Source of the DNA: CAYRTD01 sp964426915
Lineage (GTDB): Bacteria > Bacteroidota > Bacteroidia > Bacteroidales > GCA-2748055
DNA length: 22,905 nucleotides
Assembly (NCBI GenBank): GCA_964426915.1
Contig: CAYRTD010000058.1
Location: 1 to 22,905 of the forward strand
Direction: 5' to 3'
How positions within the stretch are numbered: the stretch's first letter is position 1; each line of letters opens with the position of its first letter. A model generated the notes under the pieces. It had not been told where the DNA came from and ran no database searches. It worked only from the letters and a program-made list of their open reading frames with translations. Shown one piece after another: positions 1-9,033 of this stretch. Made by a program: the position numbers and the translations under genes.

Positions 1-28
1 TGCCGCTGAAAATTAACCCTGAATGAGT

Positions 29-54
29 ATATCGGACATTATGGACAGACTCTA
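29..54 (-). repeat. Dispersed 26-bp element, left copy, supplying a stop codon
   Basis: On the minus strand the element begins with the TAG stop of the dehydrogenase gene and continues with AGTCTGTCCA and then TAATGTCCGATAT. It matches the copy at 12643-12668 at 25 of 26 positions. The only difference is one A/T in the middle. Confidence 0.8.
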
Positions 55-2883
55 AGTAGTGTCTGTGCACTCATCCACAAGATACATAACAGACCGGTAA
101 TCAAAACCAGCCGTCTTCGAGAGTCCTATTTCACAGGTTCGGCTATTTGATACTCCCGTTTCACATTCTCCGATCTCATCCTTGAGTTTCCGTAAAGCCC
201 ATTCATTCAGTTCCGGAACAGAAAACCCCTTGTCTCCGGCAAATCCGCAACATCCAACCTGTTCAGGGAAAACAGGATCTTCAACACATGAACGGGCTAC
301 TTTATGGAACTTTTCTTCCAGATCCATTTTCACACTGCTGCAGGTGATATGAAATGCATACTTCCTGTCCGACTTTCTGAACTTCAGTTTTTCAAGCAAA
401 TGATCATGTATAAATTCCACCGGTTCGAAAAGCTGCAATTCCTCGCTCATTTTCTTTTTCATACGGTAAATGCAGGGGCTTGTATCGCACAGAACGGGAT
501 ATTCCCCCCCATTACTGGCTTTCATTAATTCTTTTTCCAATTCTACCGTTTTCATGTCGGCAACATCTGCGAATCCTTTGCTTTCCCAGGGGGTTCCGCA
601 GCAAAGATCCTTCATGTTTTCAGGGAAAACAACTTCATAACCAGCTTTCTCAAGGACCCTTACCGTTACATCAACAAGATTTTCCCTCTTTTTATCGATA
701 AGCGAAGGACCCATTGTCTGGTTTATACAACTTGGAAAATAAACAACTTTCCCTGAACGTCCTTTCGCAGATGTCCTTTTAGCATGTTTCATTCCTGAAG
801 GTCCGGGCATATACATATTCCAACGGGGAATCTTTTTAAAGGACAGATACCACATTCCCTTTGTTACAGACAGGAATAGCCTTGTACCAGCTATTTTATG
901 AAAAAATCCCGCTGTTGCAAGTCCGCTTTTTACCACCCGGTGTACGGTGCTGAAATTTGTAGCGATGCTTTTTGCCAGAGAAGGAGTAAATTTCCGCGTT
1001 TCATTTCTCCGGTTTCTCATATTCTTTATCATCACACCCGTATCAATATCCAGAGGACAGGTAACCGAACAAAGGCTGTCACCTGCGCAGGTTTGATCTC
1101 CCTGGTATTCAAAATCCCGGACTATTTCCCGCACCCGAGGCTTATCGGTATTCTTTTCTGTCAGTAATTTCAACTCTCTCTGAACAACAATACGCTGTCG
1201 GGCGGAAAGTGTAAAACCTGTGCTAAGACAGCTTATTTCGCAAAATCCGCATTCAATACATTTATCTACCGAATCATCTACCGCTGGAAGATTTTTGAAA
1301 TGTTTCAGGTGTACTTCTTCATCTTCATTAATGATGACTCCCGGGTTGAGGATATTTTCAGGATCAAAAACATTTTTGATCGCATGCATGTAGGTGTAAA
1401 TTTCCTCTCCCCATTCATACTTAACAAAAGGGGCCATGTTCAGACCTGTTCCATGCTCGGCTTTCAGTGAACCCTGGTATTTGTCCACAATAAGTTTTGT
1501 GAGCAAAGTAATCAAAGTTTTATATCGATTCAGTTCATCCGGATCTTCAAAATCCTGGGAAAAGATAAAATGAAGGTTCCCATCCAGGGCATGGCCATAA
1601 ATAACCGCATCTTCATAGTTGTTTGTATCAAGCAATGCCCTGATATCCAAAACGGCTTCGGTGAGTCTTTCCGTTTTTACAGCTATATCTTCAATTATAA
1701 CAGCAGTACCCGGTTTCCTCATGCCCCCGACTGAAGGAAATACCCCTTTCCTGACATTCCAGAATTCCAGGATTTTCTTCGGATCCTTTGTCAGTTCAAA
1801 ATCCCTTTCAAGCTGAAATCCGGATAAAACTTCCTCTGTTTTCATAAACAGGGAATCCAGTTCTTCCGGACTTTCAGCCTCCAGATCAATCAGAAGAGCG
1901 GTAATCTTTTCGCCGAAAGTTTTAATGTAAGGCGGTATCCCTTTCTGGTTCTCGACAGAACTCAGTGCTTTTCGGTCCATCAGCTCAATAGCCGGAACTC
2001 CGGCTTCTTTCAGAAGAGGAACAGCATTACAGGCATCCCTGAGGTTTATAAAATACACCAGGGAAGAGGCCCGGTAATTCTTTAGCGGAACCGTTTCAAA
2101 AACCGCCTCCGATAAAAATCCAAGAGTTCCTTCCGAGCCTGCCATCAGATGAAGAATGATCTCAAAGGGGTCATCAAAATCGATAAAGGAATTCATTCCA
2201 TAACCTGTGGTGTTTTTTATACTGTATTTCATACGGATGAACTCAACCACTTCCGGCTTACTTCTTATAGTTTCTTTTAATTCTTCAACCAGTTTCAGTA
2301 TTTCAGGTCTTTTGTTGACAAAGTTTTGCCGGCTATCCTCATCCGAAGTATCCAGAAGCGTACCATCGTTAAAAATGATCCTTGCAGACCGTATTGTAGC
2401 ATAGGAATTTGCATGAATACCGCAACTCATACCACTGGCATTATTCGCGATGATCCCCCCGATCATGGCAGAATTAACAGAAGCAGGATCGGGCCCAAAT
2501 TTAACTCCTCTGGGTTTGAGTATCTGATTCAGTCTGCCGCCGGTTATTCCCGGCCCTGTTTTCACATATTTTCCATCCTCAGAAATTTCAACCCTCCTCC
2601 ATTGATCTCCGGATATGTGAACCAGGACAGAATCGGAAATCGACTGACCCGAAAGTGAGGTCCCTGCGGCACGAAAGGTCAACGGAAGCTTTTTCTTATG
2701 TAACTTACTAAGGACAAATTGCATTTCGTTTTCATTGCCGGGTCTGATAATCAGTACAGGAGTCTTCTTGTAGCATCCTGCATCAGCAGCCATGGCGACA
2801 AGAGAAAGTGCATCCTTAAATGCCGAATTTGCACCCAGTTCAGCTTTGAATAAATTATACAGATCTTTTATTTGCGGATCCAT
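52..2883 (-). CDS. FAD-binding and Fe-S D-2-hydroxyacid (probably D-lactate) dehydrogenase
   Basis: The 943-residue protein combines three parts seen in the Dld/GlcD/YdiJ family. The N-terminal half is a PCMH-type FAD domain: the AGTSLSGQ motif lies near residue 75, followed by GPDPAS and the glycine/asparagine-rich IIANNASGMSCG. It is followed by an FAD-oxidase C-terminal domain. Next comes a ferredoxin-like section with CIECGFCEISC from C542 and a second cysteine cluster from C599. The C-terminal third carries two CCG (heterodisulfide-reductase-like) motifs at C761-C762 and C878-C879. All key cysteines are present, so it should pass electrons from a 2-hydroxyacid through FAD and Fe-S clusters to the respiratory chain. 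It is the last gene of the eight-gene operon, 17 bp after the NagB fusion. D-lactate is an attractive substrate because MurNAc catabolism releases it. D-2-hydroxyglutarate or glycolate are alternatives the sequence cannot exclude. The TAG stop lies inside a repeated element. Confidence 0.88.
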   Translation of the reverse strand: MDPQIKDLYNLFKAELGANSAFKDALSLVAMAADAGCYKKTPVLIIRPGNENEMQFVLSKLHKKKLPLTFRAAGTSLSGQSISDSVLVHISGDQWRRVEISEDGKYVKTGPGITGGRLNQILKPRGVKFGPDPASVNSAMIGGIIANNASGMSCGIHANSYATIRSARIIFNDGTLLDTSDEDSRQNFVNKRPEILKLVEELKETIRSKPEVVEFIRMKYSIKNTTGYGMNSFIDFDDPFEIILHLMAGSEGTLGFLSEAVFETVPLKNYRASSLVYFINLRDACNAVPLLKEAGVPAIELMDRKALSSVENQKGIPPYIKTFGEKITALLIDLEAESPEELDSLFMKTEEVLSGFQLERDFELTKDPKKILEFWNVRKGVFPSVGGMRKPGTAVIIEDIAVKTERLTEAVLDIRALLDTNNYEDAVIYGHALDGNLHFIFSQDFEDPDELNRYKTLITLLTKLIVDKYQGSLKAEHGTGLNMAPFVKYEWGEEIYTYMHAIKNVFDPENILNPGVIINEDEEVHLKHFKNLPAVDDSVDKCIECGFCEISCLSTGFTLSARQRIVVQRELKLLTEKNTDKPRVREIVRDFEYQGDQTCAGDSLCSVTCPLDIDTGVMIKNMRNRRNETRKFTPSLAKSIATNFSTVHRVVKSGLATAGFFHKIAGTRLFLSVTKGMWYLSFKKIPRWNMYMPGPSGMKHAKRTSAKGRSGKVVYFPSCINQTMGPSLIDKKRENLVDVTVRVLEKAGYEVVFPENMKDLCCGTPWESKGFADVADMKTVELEKELMKASNGGEYPVLCDTSPCIYRMKKKMSEELQLFEPVEFIHDHLLEKLKFRKSDRKYAFHITCSSVKMDLEEKFHKVARSCVEDPVFPEQVGCCGFAGDKGFSVPELNEWALRKLKDEIGECETGVSNSRTCEIGLSKTAGFDYRSVMYLVDECTDTT

Positions 2884-2900
2884 TCCGGTTAGTTTAAATT

Positions 2901-5222
2901 TCAGTTTACTACACCCTCCATTGTTTTTTCCAGCTCACGGGCCTGTTCCAGGAATTCTTCAACATTCATTTCTTTAAAAAACAGCAAACCATGAGTGGTT
3001 CTGATTCTGGGACTCTCATTCTGGTAAAAATAATCCTTCCCAAGAATAAGCTGGACATCCTTCAACTGATCGACCCAAATATTTATGGCAAGTTCAGAAA
3101 ATTTGCCATCGTACATGTAACTGGGAAAAGAAGCGTCTACCTGGCTTAGATAACAATTTGTAAAGGAATTATCCATCACAGCCATGGCATTGAGAGAAAC
3201 AGGAACTATAACGTTTGCATCGGCAGCATGGAAACGGAACCAGACATTCCTGTAACCCCAGATCCTTAATTCCGAGAGATCCTCTTCCTTTTCCCAGAGC
3301 CTTACCGCTTCGGCTATTGCCTGCAATACCTTGTAATGAGTATCGGGGCCACTTCCTTCCGGGTCGAATGCCAAACTTATAACCGATGGTTTCAATTCCC
3401 TTAACTGTTCGAGGATGGGCGCTACATCCCGTTCTTTCTCAGGCTGCTCTGTAAATATATCCCCGGTGTAAAAACCGAGTCGTAAATGATGTACATTTTT
3501 TACCTGAAAACCAAAATGTGCCCAGACCAGTTCTTCTTCGAATTCACGGATCATTCCTTTAAGTTTCTGGATTTTGGGTGGATTTTTCTGTCCCTCATAA
3601 CTATTCCGCAGCACTGAAAGAATATCATCGATACTGTTTCTCAAATCTACGATATTCTTTACACTGTAAATCTCCGTTATTGCCCTTACCACCCTGTGAC
3701 ACAAGCCGCGAATTCTCTCATGTGGCTCTCCCGACGCAACTTTTGTCAGATAATGATAAACATCCTTGTCCCATTTATGAAGATATCCCACTTCAAAAAA
3801 ATCAGGATATTTTGTCATCTGGATCAAATCCCTGTTCAGGAAGTCCTTGGTATCCATAAGAACATCCATTACAAAATCATTTGTTACTGCTGTAAATCCG
3901 GAGGTCAGCACGGAAAAATGTGCCTTATTTGTTTCTTCCCGCGAAAGCCTGTGCACATGGGGAAGCATCCCAAGCATTACGTCATCGTGATGCGGGCCGG
4001 TATGATAATACATTTGATTACTTTCCCCTTCGCAGCCTTTATCGAGTTTCGCCCGGATGCTATCGATAACCTCCTCCACCATTTTCAGGCTGAGGTTGGG
4101 GTTTAGTCTGCAGAAAGGATCGTTCTTCAGATCTTCAAGGTTAAGCCGGCGGGCATACTTGTTCAGTCTTTTACAAAGTCCGAGTATTGCCCGTTCGCTC
4201 TTCTCCAGTGTCCATTCTCCAGTTTCATAGTATTTTTTGATCTGATCGGTCAGCTTTACAGCAGCTCCCCTTGTCAGGTAGAAATTGCTGTTATTAAGTT
4301 TTTGTAATACTGTAGCGGGATAAACATTGGACTGATCATTCTCCAGCGCATCCTGTATGACATCCGCTTTTGCCTCACCGGCGGCAAAAATTATGGCTAC
4401 CGCTTCAGGATTATAGGTGATTGTTTCAAGTCCGACAGTAATAGCCAGACGGTTTTTAGACACTTCAATACCTCCAAGGTCACTTGCAGCCTGAGCTTGT
4501 GTTTCAAAATTTGTTGGGGTTAACCGGGTGGTTGAAAACCGGTCGGAGCCCCGGGTATTAAAGGCAATATGCCCGTCAGGACCAATGCCCCCGAGGAAAA
4601 ATCCGATACCGCCCTTTTCACGTATCTTCTGCTCATATTCCGTGCACCAGTCATCGATCATAAAAATAGATTTCTGTTGGATCTTTTCAGTTGACCCTTT
4701 TGCTTCCCGGTACCTTAGTGAAAGATCGACAATATTGTCGGGAAAAACTTCTGAATAATGCATTCCCTGATACAAAGAAATTTCATCGCAGTTTATAAGC
4801 AGGGAGTTTTCCGGATCCAGTCCAAAATCCCGGATATAAAAGTTCATTACATAATGATAAAAACTATTGTGTTGTTCAGAGCTGATAGGATAGAATTCAT
4901 CGATCTGAACAAAAGACAGGTCTTTTAAAACCGGCTTCTTATTAATATCCAGACCATACTGTTCCCTTAATTTCCGGATATTCCCTGAACCCCAGTTATC
5001 CAGGATGTGTTTGGTCCATTTAATGAAATATTCAGGAGTTTTACCGGTAGGGAGGCTGATAACGCCACCCGGATTTTCACTTACCCATTCGAGAAAACGC
5101 AAAGCCGTGAAAAAACCCATTTTAGGGAAATTATCTACCAGTATATAAGGTATTCGCGTTGTGATCCTGTCCTGTCCCGACAGTTCATAAAAACGCTGCT
5201 CAACTTTTGATGTAAAATTCAT
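2901..5222 (-). CDS. nagB: Glucosamine-6-phosphate deaminase (NagB) fused to PIG-L family deacetylase
   Basis: The 773-residue protein has two enzyme domains. Residues about 40-340 are a NagB sugar-phosphate isomerase/deaminase domain: the phosphate loop is LPTGKTP near residue 57, the catalytic Asp-Glu pair is D108-E109 in QIDEF, and GGIGPDGHIAFN holds D216 and H218. Residues about 400-773 resemble the PIG-L/LmbE zinc deacetylases, with a PHHDD motif (411-414) in place of AHPDDE and a later GPDTHYK motif (H629) that may give the third zinc ligand. The usual Glu after DD is Val here. This fusion is common in Bacteroidota. NagB converts glucosamine-6-P to fructose-6-P plus ammonia. The PIG-L half could supply its substrate by deacetylating GlcNAc-6-P or a related sugar, which is inference. 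It lies 18 bp after the AmpG-like permease and 17 bp before the dehydrogenase, consistent with amino-sugar salvage. Confidence 0.9.
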   Translation of the reverse strand: MNFTSKVEQRFYELSGQDRITTRIPYILVDNFPKMGFFTALRFLEWVSENPGGVISLPTGKTPEYFIKWTKHILDNWGSGNIRKLREQYGLDINKKPVLKDLSFVQIDEFYPISSEQHNSFYHYVMNFYIRDFGLDPENSLLINCDEISLYQGMHYSEVFPDNIVDLSLRYREAKGSTEKIQQKSIFMIDDWCTEYEQKIREKGGIGFFLGGIGPDGHIAFNTRGSDRFSTTRLTPTNFETQAQAASDLGGIEVSKNRLAITVGLETITYNPEAVAIIFAAGEAKADVIQDALENDQSNVYPATVLQKLNNSNFYLTRGAAVKLTDQIKKYYETGEWTLEKSERAILGLCKRLNKYARRLNLEDLKNDPFCRLNPNLSLKMVEEVIDSIRAKLDKGCEGESNQMYYHTGPHHDDVMLGMLPHVHRLSREETNKAHFSVLTSGFTAVTNDFVMDVLMDTKDFLNRDLIQMTKYPDFFEVGYLHKWDKDVYHYLTKVASGEPHERIRGLCHRVVRAITEIYSVKNIVDLRNSIDDILSVLRNSYEGQKNPPKIQKLKGMIREFEEELVWAHFGFQVKNVHHLRLGFYTGDIFTEQPEKERDVAPILEQLRELKPSVISLAFDPEGSGPDTHYKVLQAIAEAVRLWEKEEDLSELRIWGYRNVWFRFHAADANVIVPVSLNAMAVMDNSFTNCYLSQVDASFPSYMYDGKFSELAINIWVDQLKDVQLILGKDYFYQNESPRIRTTHGLLFFKEMNVEEFLEQARELEKTMEGVVN

Positions 5223-5240
5223 AACTGAGTATTTAAATGT

Positions 5241-7103
5241 TTATTTTTTATTTTCTTTTTTCCCGAATGCGGGATCTATATTCAGGAAGGGAATTATCAG
5301 GAAACTTGGGATTGTACAGATCATTACCCATACGAAAAAGTTCTGGTATCCGATTATCTCCTGCAGCCACCCACTTATCATTCCGGGGATCATCATGCCA
5401 AGAGCCATAAAACCCGTGGTGATGGCAAAATGGGCTGTTTTATGTCTGCCTTCCGAAACGTATATCATATAAAGCATATAAGCAGTGAATCCAAAGCCAT
5501 ATCCGAATTGCTCAACAGCAATGGAACTGCCAATGATCCAAAGAGATGAAGGCTGACTGAAAGAAAGAAATACATATACCAGGTTTGGCAGGTTCATTGC
5601 GGCAACCATCCACCAGATCCAGTATTTAAGACCCTTTCTGGAAGCAGCTATTCCTCCTGTTATACCTCCAAGCGACAGGGCAACCATACCTATGGTTCCG
5701 TATAATAATCCGAGGTCGCCCGTGGTTAGGCCCAGCCCGTTCAATTCTCTCGAATCCAAAAGAAAAGGAGAAGCAAGTTTTACGAGCTGTGATTCGCCAA
5801 GCCGGTAGACCAGCAAAAACAGAAGAATAACAGCAATTTCCTTTTTCCTGAAAAATCCGGCAAAAGTTTCCATGAAATCAACCATGATACTTTTTCCTTC
5901 AGTTTTGTTTGGTTTATCCTCAACCGGCCTGGGAAGTATTAAACGGTGATAGAGAAAGAATAACAGAAACACACCGGCAATCACCCCGAAAACAACAGTC
6001 CAGGCGAAAGGAATATTTCCCGATAGCCCGGCAAATGTTGCACCGGCATTTTCATCCAGTTGAGCATCCAGTTGGAATGCTGCGATCGCAGGGATGTACC
6101 AGTTATCTTTTGTAAATTCATAACGGTAACTTTTGACGAGTGCAATACTTTTGTTGCCCCTTTCATAGGTAAAATTTAAAATAATGGTTTCTCCTTCAGA
6201 CGGAGGTTTGCTGAGATAAAAATAACTATAACCGGCATTTCCGGCCTTTAAACGGTCGGTTTCCGGTATTTCACGGTTAAAAGACTGTTTGAGAAAAATC
6301 TCCAGAGGAGCCGTAATTGTTCGCCTCCACCAGGTATCCCCCTCAGATCCCACCGTGGCTTTTTCATCCGCTTCATAAAACCCGTTTTCAACATTCCAGT
6401 TTTCGATATCAGAAAGAAATTGATTTATTGCGGCCTTATCTCTTCTTTCCGCGGATATCCGGATATCTTCATCACTAATGAAATACATTGATGAGCTATC
6501 GGTTTTAATTTCAATTTTATCAGGATCGAAGCTTAACTCTTCAGCACCTATATTCGTTACAGCTTCAACATTGACATTTACAGTGGGAAGACCGGTTTTG
6601 GCCTCAAAATATCCGGCAAGTATGACCAAAAGGCCCTGACCTGTCAACATTGCCAAACGGTAAAAGGTACTTCTTATTCCTACAAAAAATGCCTGATCGT
6701 GTCGTGACAATCCAAGCATATAAAAACCGTCGGCAGCAATATCGTGAGTAGCAGAACTGAACGCTAACAGCCAGAAAAAAGCAAGCGTATACTGAAAAAA
6801 ATCCGGAACAGGAATGGTGAAAGCCACCCCGGCAAGTCCAGCACCAATTAATAACTGCATGCTAACAATCCAGAAACGCTTGGTTTTCAATATATCAACC
6901 ACCGGACTCCACAGGGGCTTTATTACCCATGGGAGATATAACCAGCTGGTATATAAAGCGATGTCGGTATTAGACACACCCATTCGTTTATAAAAGACCA
7001 CGGAAAGAGTCATTACAATTACATAGGGAATCCCTTCTGCAAAATAAAGGGAAGGAACCCATAGCCAGGTTTTGCGTTTATTGTTTGTAGAGTTTTCTGA
7101 CAT
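5241..7103 (-). CDS. AmpG/MurT-like MFS muropeptide or amino-sugar permease with periplasmic insert
   Basis: The 620-residue polytopic protein opens with a short charged cytoplasmic tail, followed by the AmpG-like first helix (VPSLYFAEGIPYVIVMTLSV) and helices near residues 45-65, 77-97, 103-120 and 143-165. The sixth helix (FAWTVVFGVIAGVFLLFFLY) begins only near residue 365, and six more follow from about residue 420 to the end. Between helices 5 and 6 lies a hydrophilic segment of about 195 residues (168-363), which MFS topology places in the periplasm. AmpG imports GlcNAc-anhydroMurNAc muropeptides in proteobacteria. An AmpG-like MFS protein of Tannerella forsythia (MurT) imports MurNAc. 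Position between the SpoIID and NagB genes supports import of peptidoglycan sugars. The exact substrate is not deducible. The gene sits 51 bp after the SpoIID stop and 18 bp before the NagB start. Confidence 0.85.
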   Translation of the reverse strand: MSENSTNNKRKTWLWVPSLYFAEGIPYVIVMTLSVVFYKRMGVSNTDIALYTSWLYLPWVIKPLWSPVVDILKTKRFWIVSMQLLIGAGLAGVAFTIPVPDFFQYTLAFFWLLAFSSATHDIAADGFYMLGLSRHDQAFFVGIRSTFYRLAMLTGQGLLVILAGYFEAKTGLPTVNVNVEAVTNIGAEELSFDPDKIEIKTDSSSMYFISDEDIRISAERRDKAAINQFLSDIENWNVENGFYEADEKATVGSEGDTWWRRTITAPLEIFLKQSFNREIPETDRLKAGNAGYSYFYLSKPPSEGETIILNFTYERGNKSIALVKSYRYEFTKDNWYIPAIAAFQLDAQLDENAGATFAGLSGNIPFAWTVVFGVIAGVFLLFFLYHRLILPRPVEDKPNKTEGKSIMVDFMETFAGFFRKKEIAVILLFLLVYRLGESQLVKLASPFLLDSRELNGLGLTTGDLGLLYGTIGMVALSLGGITGGIAASRKGLKYWIWWMVAAMNLPNLVYVFLSFSQPSSLWIIGSSIAVEQFGYGFGFTAYMLYMIYVSEGRHKTAHFAITTGFMALGMMIPGMISGWLQEIIGYQNFFVWVMICTIPSFLIIPFLNIDPAFGKKENKK

Positions 7104-7154
7104 AATATCAATCAGGTTTCAGCTATAAATTGACAGTTTGTTTTTTTGTACTTA

Positions 7155-8495
7155 TCAGGAGTAGAGCCTGCTTATTGTTGCGTTTTTATAATAGTGCTTC
7201 AATATTTCTTCATAGCCGTATCCTTTCTCACTCATTACTGCAGCACCAATCTGGCATAATCCGACACCGTGACCCCATCCGGCTCCTTTGAGGATAAACT
7301 TCTCCGGATATCCGTCCGTTTCCCCTTCCTTTTCAATAAAAAACGCAGAACTGTAAAGATGGGAATTACTCAGCCACTTCCTGATCAGGAGCTCTTTTCC
7401 AATAACCAGGCTTTTCTTTTCTCCTGTTATTTTCATTCGAATTAGCCTGCCGGAATGACCTCTCTCCAAAGCCTGCAGATCTTTAATTCTTCCAAAATCA
7501 ATTCCCGACCGTTTCAGAATGATGTCCGATATATCTCTCTGACTGTAATGCACCTCCCATCTGAAATAATCTTTAGTAGACCGGTCGTAATCATTCAGGA
7601 CCTGCTGAAGGATGGCATCATCTTTTGTATCACAAAAAGCCTCTGGCGGATCGTTTATAAAATTCCTTGCTGCTTCTTCCTTTCGCAAATCTTCTGAATA
7701 ACCCTTTTCATCAGAATTATCCATTATGGAAGTCAAATAAGGATAGTTCACCTCTTCCCAGCAATTTTCGAAGCTTTCTGTTTTCCCCCCGCAACATTTT
7801 GAATAACGGGCATCACAAATCCGGTTGTTATAGGTCAGTACCCTTCCCCTGGTTTCATTAACCGCCTCAATTACATGGAAATTCGTTGCCCGTGAAATGC
7901 CCTGGTAACGCTGACAATGATCGTCTGCACAGACATGAAATTTTTCATGATCCTCTTTATCAAACCATCGGATATACTCCTCGTCTGAAGAATCTTTTAT
8001 TTCATTATCACTTTTCTTTTTCTCCGTACCTTCTCTGTTAATCTGTGCCATCAGCCAGCTTCTTGAGATAATCGCATGTGCTTTGAGCAATTCGGGTGAA
8101 CTCTCTGCATTCATTTCCGAAGATATTACACTGTAAAGATAATTCTCGATGGGTATGATGTTTACTACCCTAATCTTCCCTTTATCCGCGAAAAGCTTTA
8201 GAGCACCCTGAAACTTTTGCACTTCCTTTTGCTCCCAGTGAAAATCTATTCCAATAACGACATCCTTTAGTTCAAAATAATCCGATGTTATATTGCAGGG
8301 GATAAAAGTAAGGCCATCAGGAAATGAATATACTTTTCCCTCATTTTTGACAATTATTTTATTATCGATGACCTCAGCGCTGCAGTTTCCAAAGAAATTC
8401 TCGATCTGCCCGGAAACTTCAAACTTGCCTGCCAGGCGAAATTCAGGCTTTTTCGCCTTCAGGATACCGACTTCAATATTTGGAGAATTTTTCAT
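7155..8495 (-). CDS. SpoIID/LytB domain protein, peptidoglycan lytic transglycosylase-like, without signal peptide
   Basis: The second in-frame ATG (8495) is chosen as start. It lies 4 nt beyond the stop of the SGNH gene and gives the N-terminus MKNSPNIEVGIL, the form usual in Bacteroidota homologues. The longer frame (from 8543, 462 residues) would overlap that gene by 44 nt with a lysine-rich extension. Numbering from 8495 (446 residues), the domain shows VIPIENYLYSVISSEM, where E127 matches the catalytic Glu of SpoIID, then a DDHCQRYQGI segment near 191, a Cys-rich CCGGKTES at 234, and GWGHGVGLCQIGAAVM near the C-terminus. B. subtilis SpoIID cleaves glycan strands stripped of peptides. No signal peptide or membrane helix is visible, which would place the enzyme in the cytoplasm unless export is unconventional. 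Context in the operon suggests glycan or muropeptide processing. Confidence 0.85.
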   Translation of the reverse strand: MKNSPNIEVGILKAKKPEFRLAGKFEVSGQIENFFGNCSAEVIDNKIIVKNEGKVYSFPDGLTFIPCNITSDYFELKDVVIGIDFHWEQKEVQKFQGALKLFADKGKIRVVNIIPIENYLYSVISSEMNAESSPELLKAHAIISRSWLMAQINREGTEKKKSDNEIKDSSDEEYIRWFDKEDHEKFHVCADDHCQRYQGISRATNFHVIEAVNETRGRVLTYNNRICDARYSKCCGGKTESFENCWEEVNYPYLTSIMDNSDEKGYSEDLRKEEAARNFINDPPEAFCDTKDDAILQQVLNDYDRSTKDYFRWEVHYSQRDISDIILKRSGIDFGRIKDLQALERGHSGRLIRMKITGEKKSLVIGKELLIRKWLSNSHLYSSAFFIEKEGETDGYPEKFILKGAGWGHGVGLCQIGAAVMSEKGYGYEEILKHYYKNATISRLYS

Positions 8496-8499
8496 CCCT

Positions 8500-9033
8500 T
8501 TATTGTTTGATGTAAATATAAATTTCTTCTTTCCATTTTTCATAACCTTCTCTGCTCAGATGTATTCCGTCAATTGTGAACCTGCGGTCCAGATTGCCAT
8601 CATTATCGGAAAATGCAGCAGCGAGATTAATAAATGTTAACTTGTTTTCTCTTGCAATTTCCAGAATCCCGTCATTAAGATCCTGTACATTTGCATGATT
8701 GATTCCGGAACCGCCAAACTTTGGATATACCGCAGGCAGCACACTTAATAAACAAATATTAACAGCGGGGCAGTTTTTTATTATTTTCCTGACTATTTCA
8801 CGGTAATTCTGCAGAATGTCCTCAACAGCCATATTATCGCCAAGATCGTTGATCCCGATCATAAGAAAAAGCTTTGACGCCTGGTGCCGGCAAACCTCAT
8901 GCAGCCGAATCAAAACATCGGAAGTTGTATCTCCGGCTATTCCGAAATTCAATATATTCTCATCCGGGAAAAGTGTATTCCAGTTTCCCCATTCCGTAAG
9001 GCTATCTCCCAGGAAGATGATAGTATTTTTCAT
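8500..9033 (-). CDS. SGNH/GDSL-family hydrolase (esterase)
   Basis: This compact 177-residue protein shows all four SGNH blocks. Block I is FLGDSLTEWG with nucleophile S11. Block II is FGIAGDTTSDV with G34. Block III is MIGINDLGDN with N62. Block V is DGIHLSREGY with D155 and H158. There is no signal peptide, so it is expected in the cytoplasm. Members of this fold are O-acetylesterases, lipases or thioesterases. In a peptidoglycan-sugar operon, removal of an O-acetyl group from imported MurNAc is a reasonable guess, but nothing in the sequence fixes the substrate. The start overlaps the stop of the GNAT gene by one nucleotide (TAATG), a sign of translational coupling. The downstream SpoIID gene starts 4 nt after its stop. 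Confidence 0.85.
   Translation of the reverse strand: MKNTIIFLGDSLTEWGNWNTLFPDENILNFGIAGDTTSDVLIRLHEVCRHQASKLFLMIGINDLGDNMAVEDILQNYREIVRKIIKNCPAVNICLLSVLPAVYPKFGGSGINHANVQDLNDGILEIARENKLTFINLAAAFSDNDGNLDRRFTIDGIHLSREGYEKWKEEIYIYIKQ

Noticed and set aside
8496..8543. Upstream ATG at 8543 for the SpoIID gene
   Set aside because: It overlaps the SGNH gene by 44 nt and adds a 16-residue lysine-rich extension not expected in the family; the ATG at 8495 lies immediately after the preceding stop.
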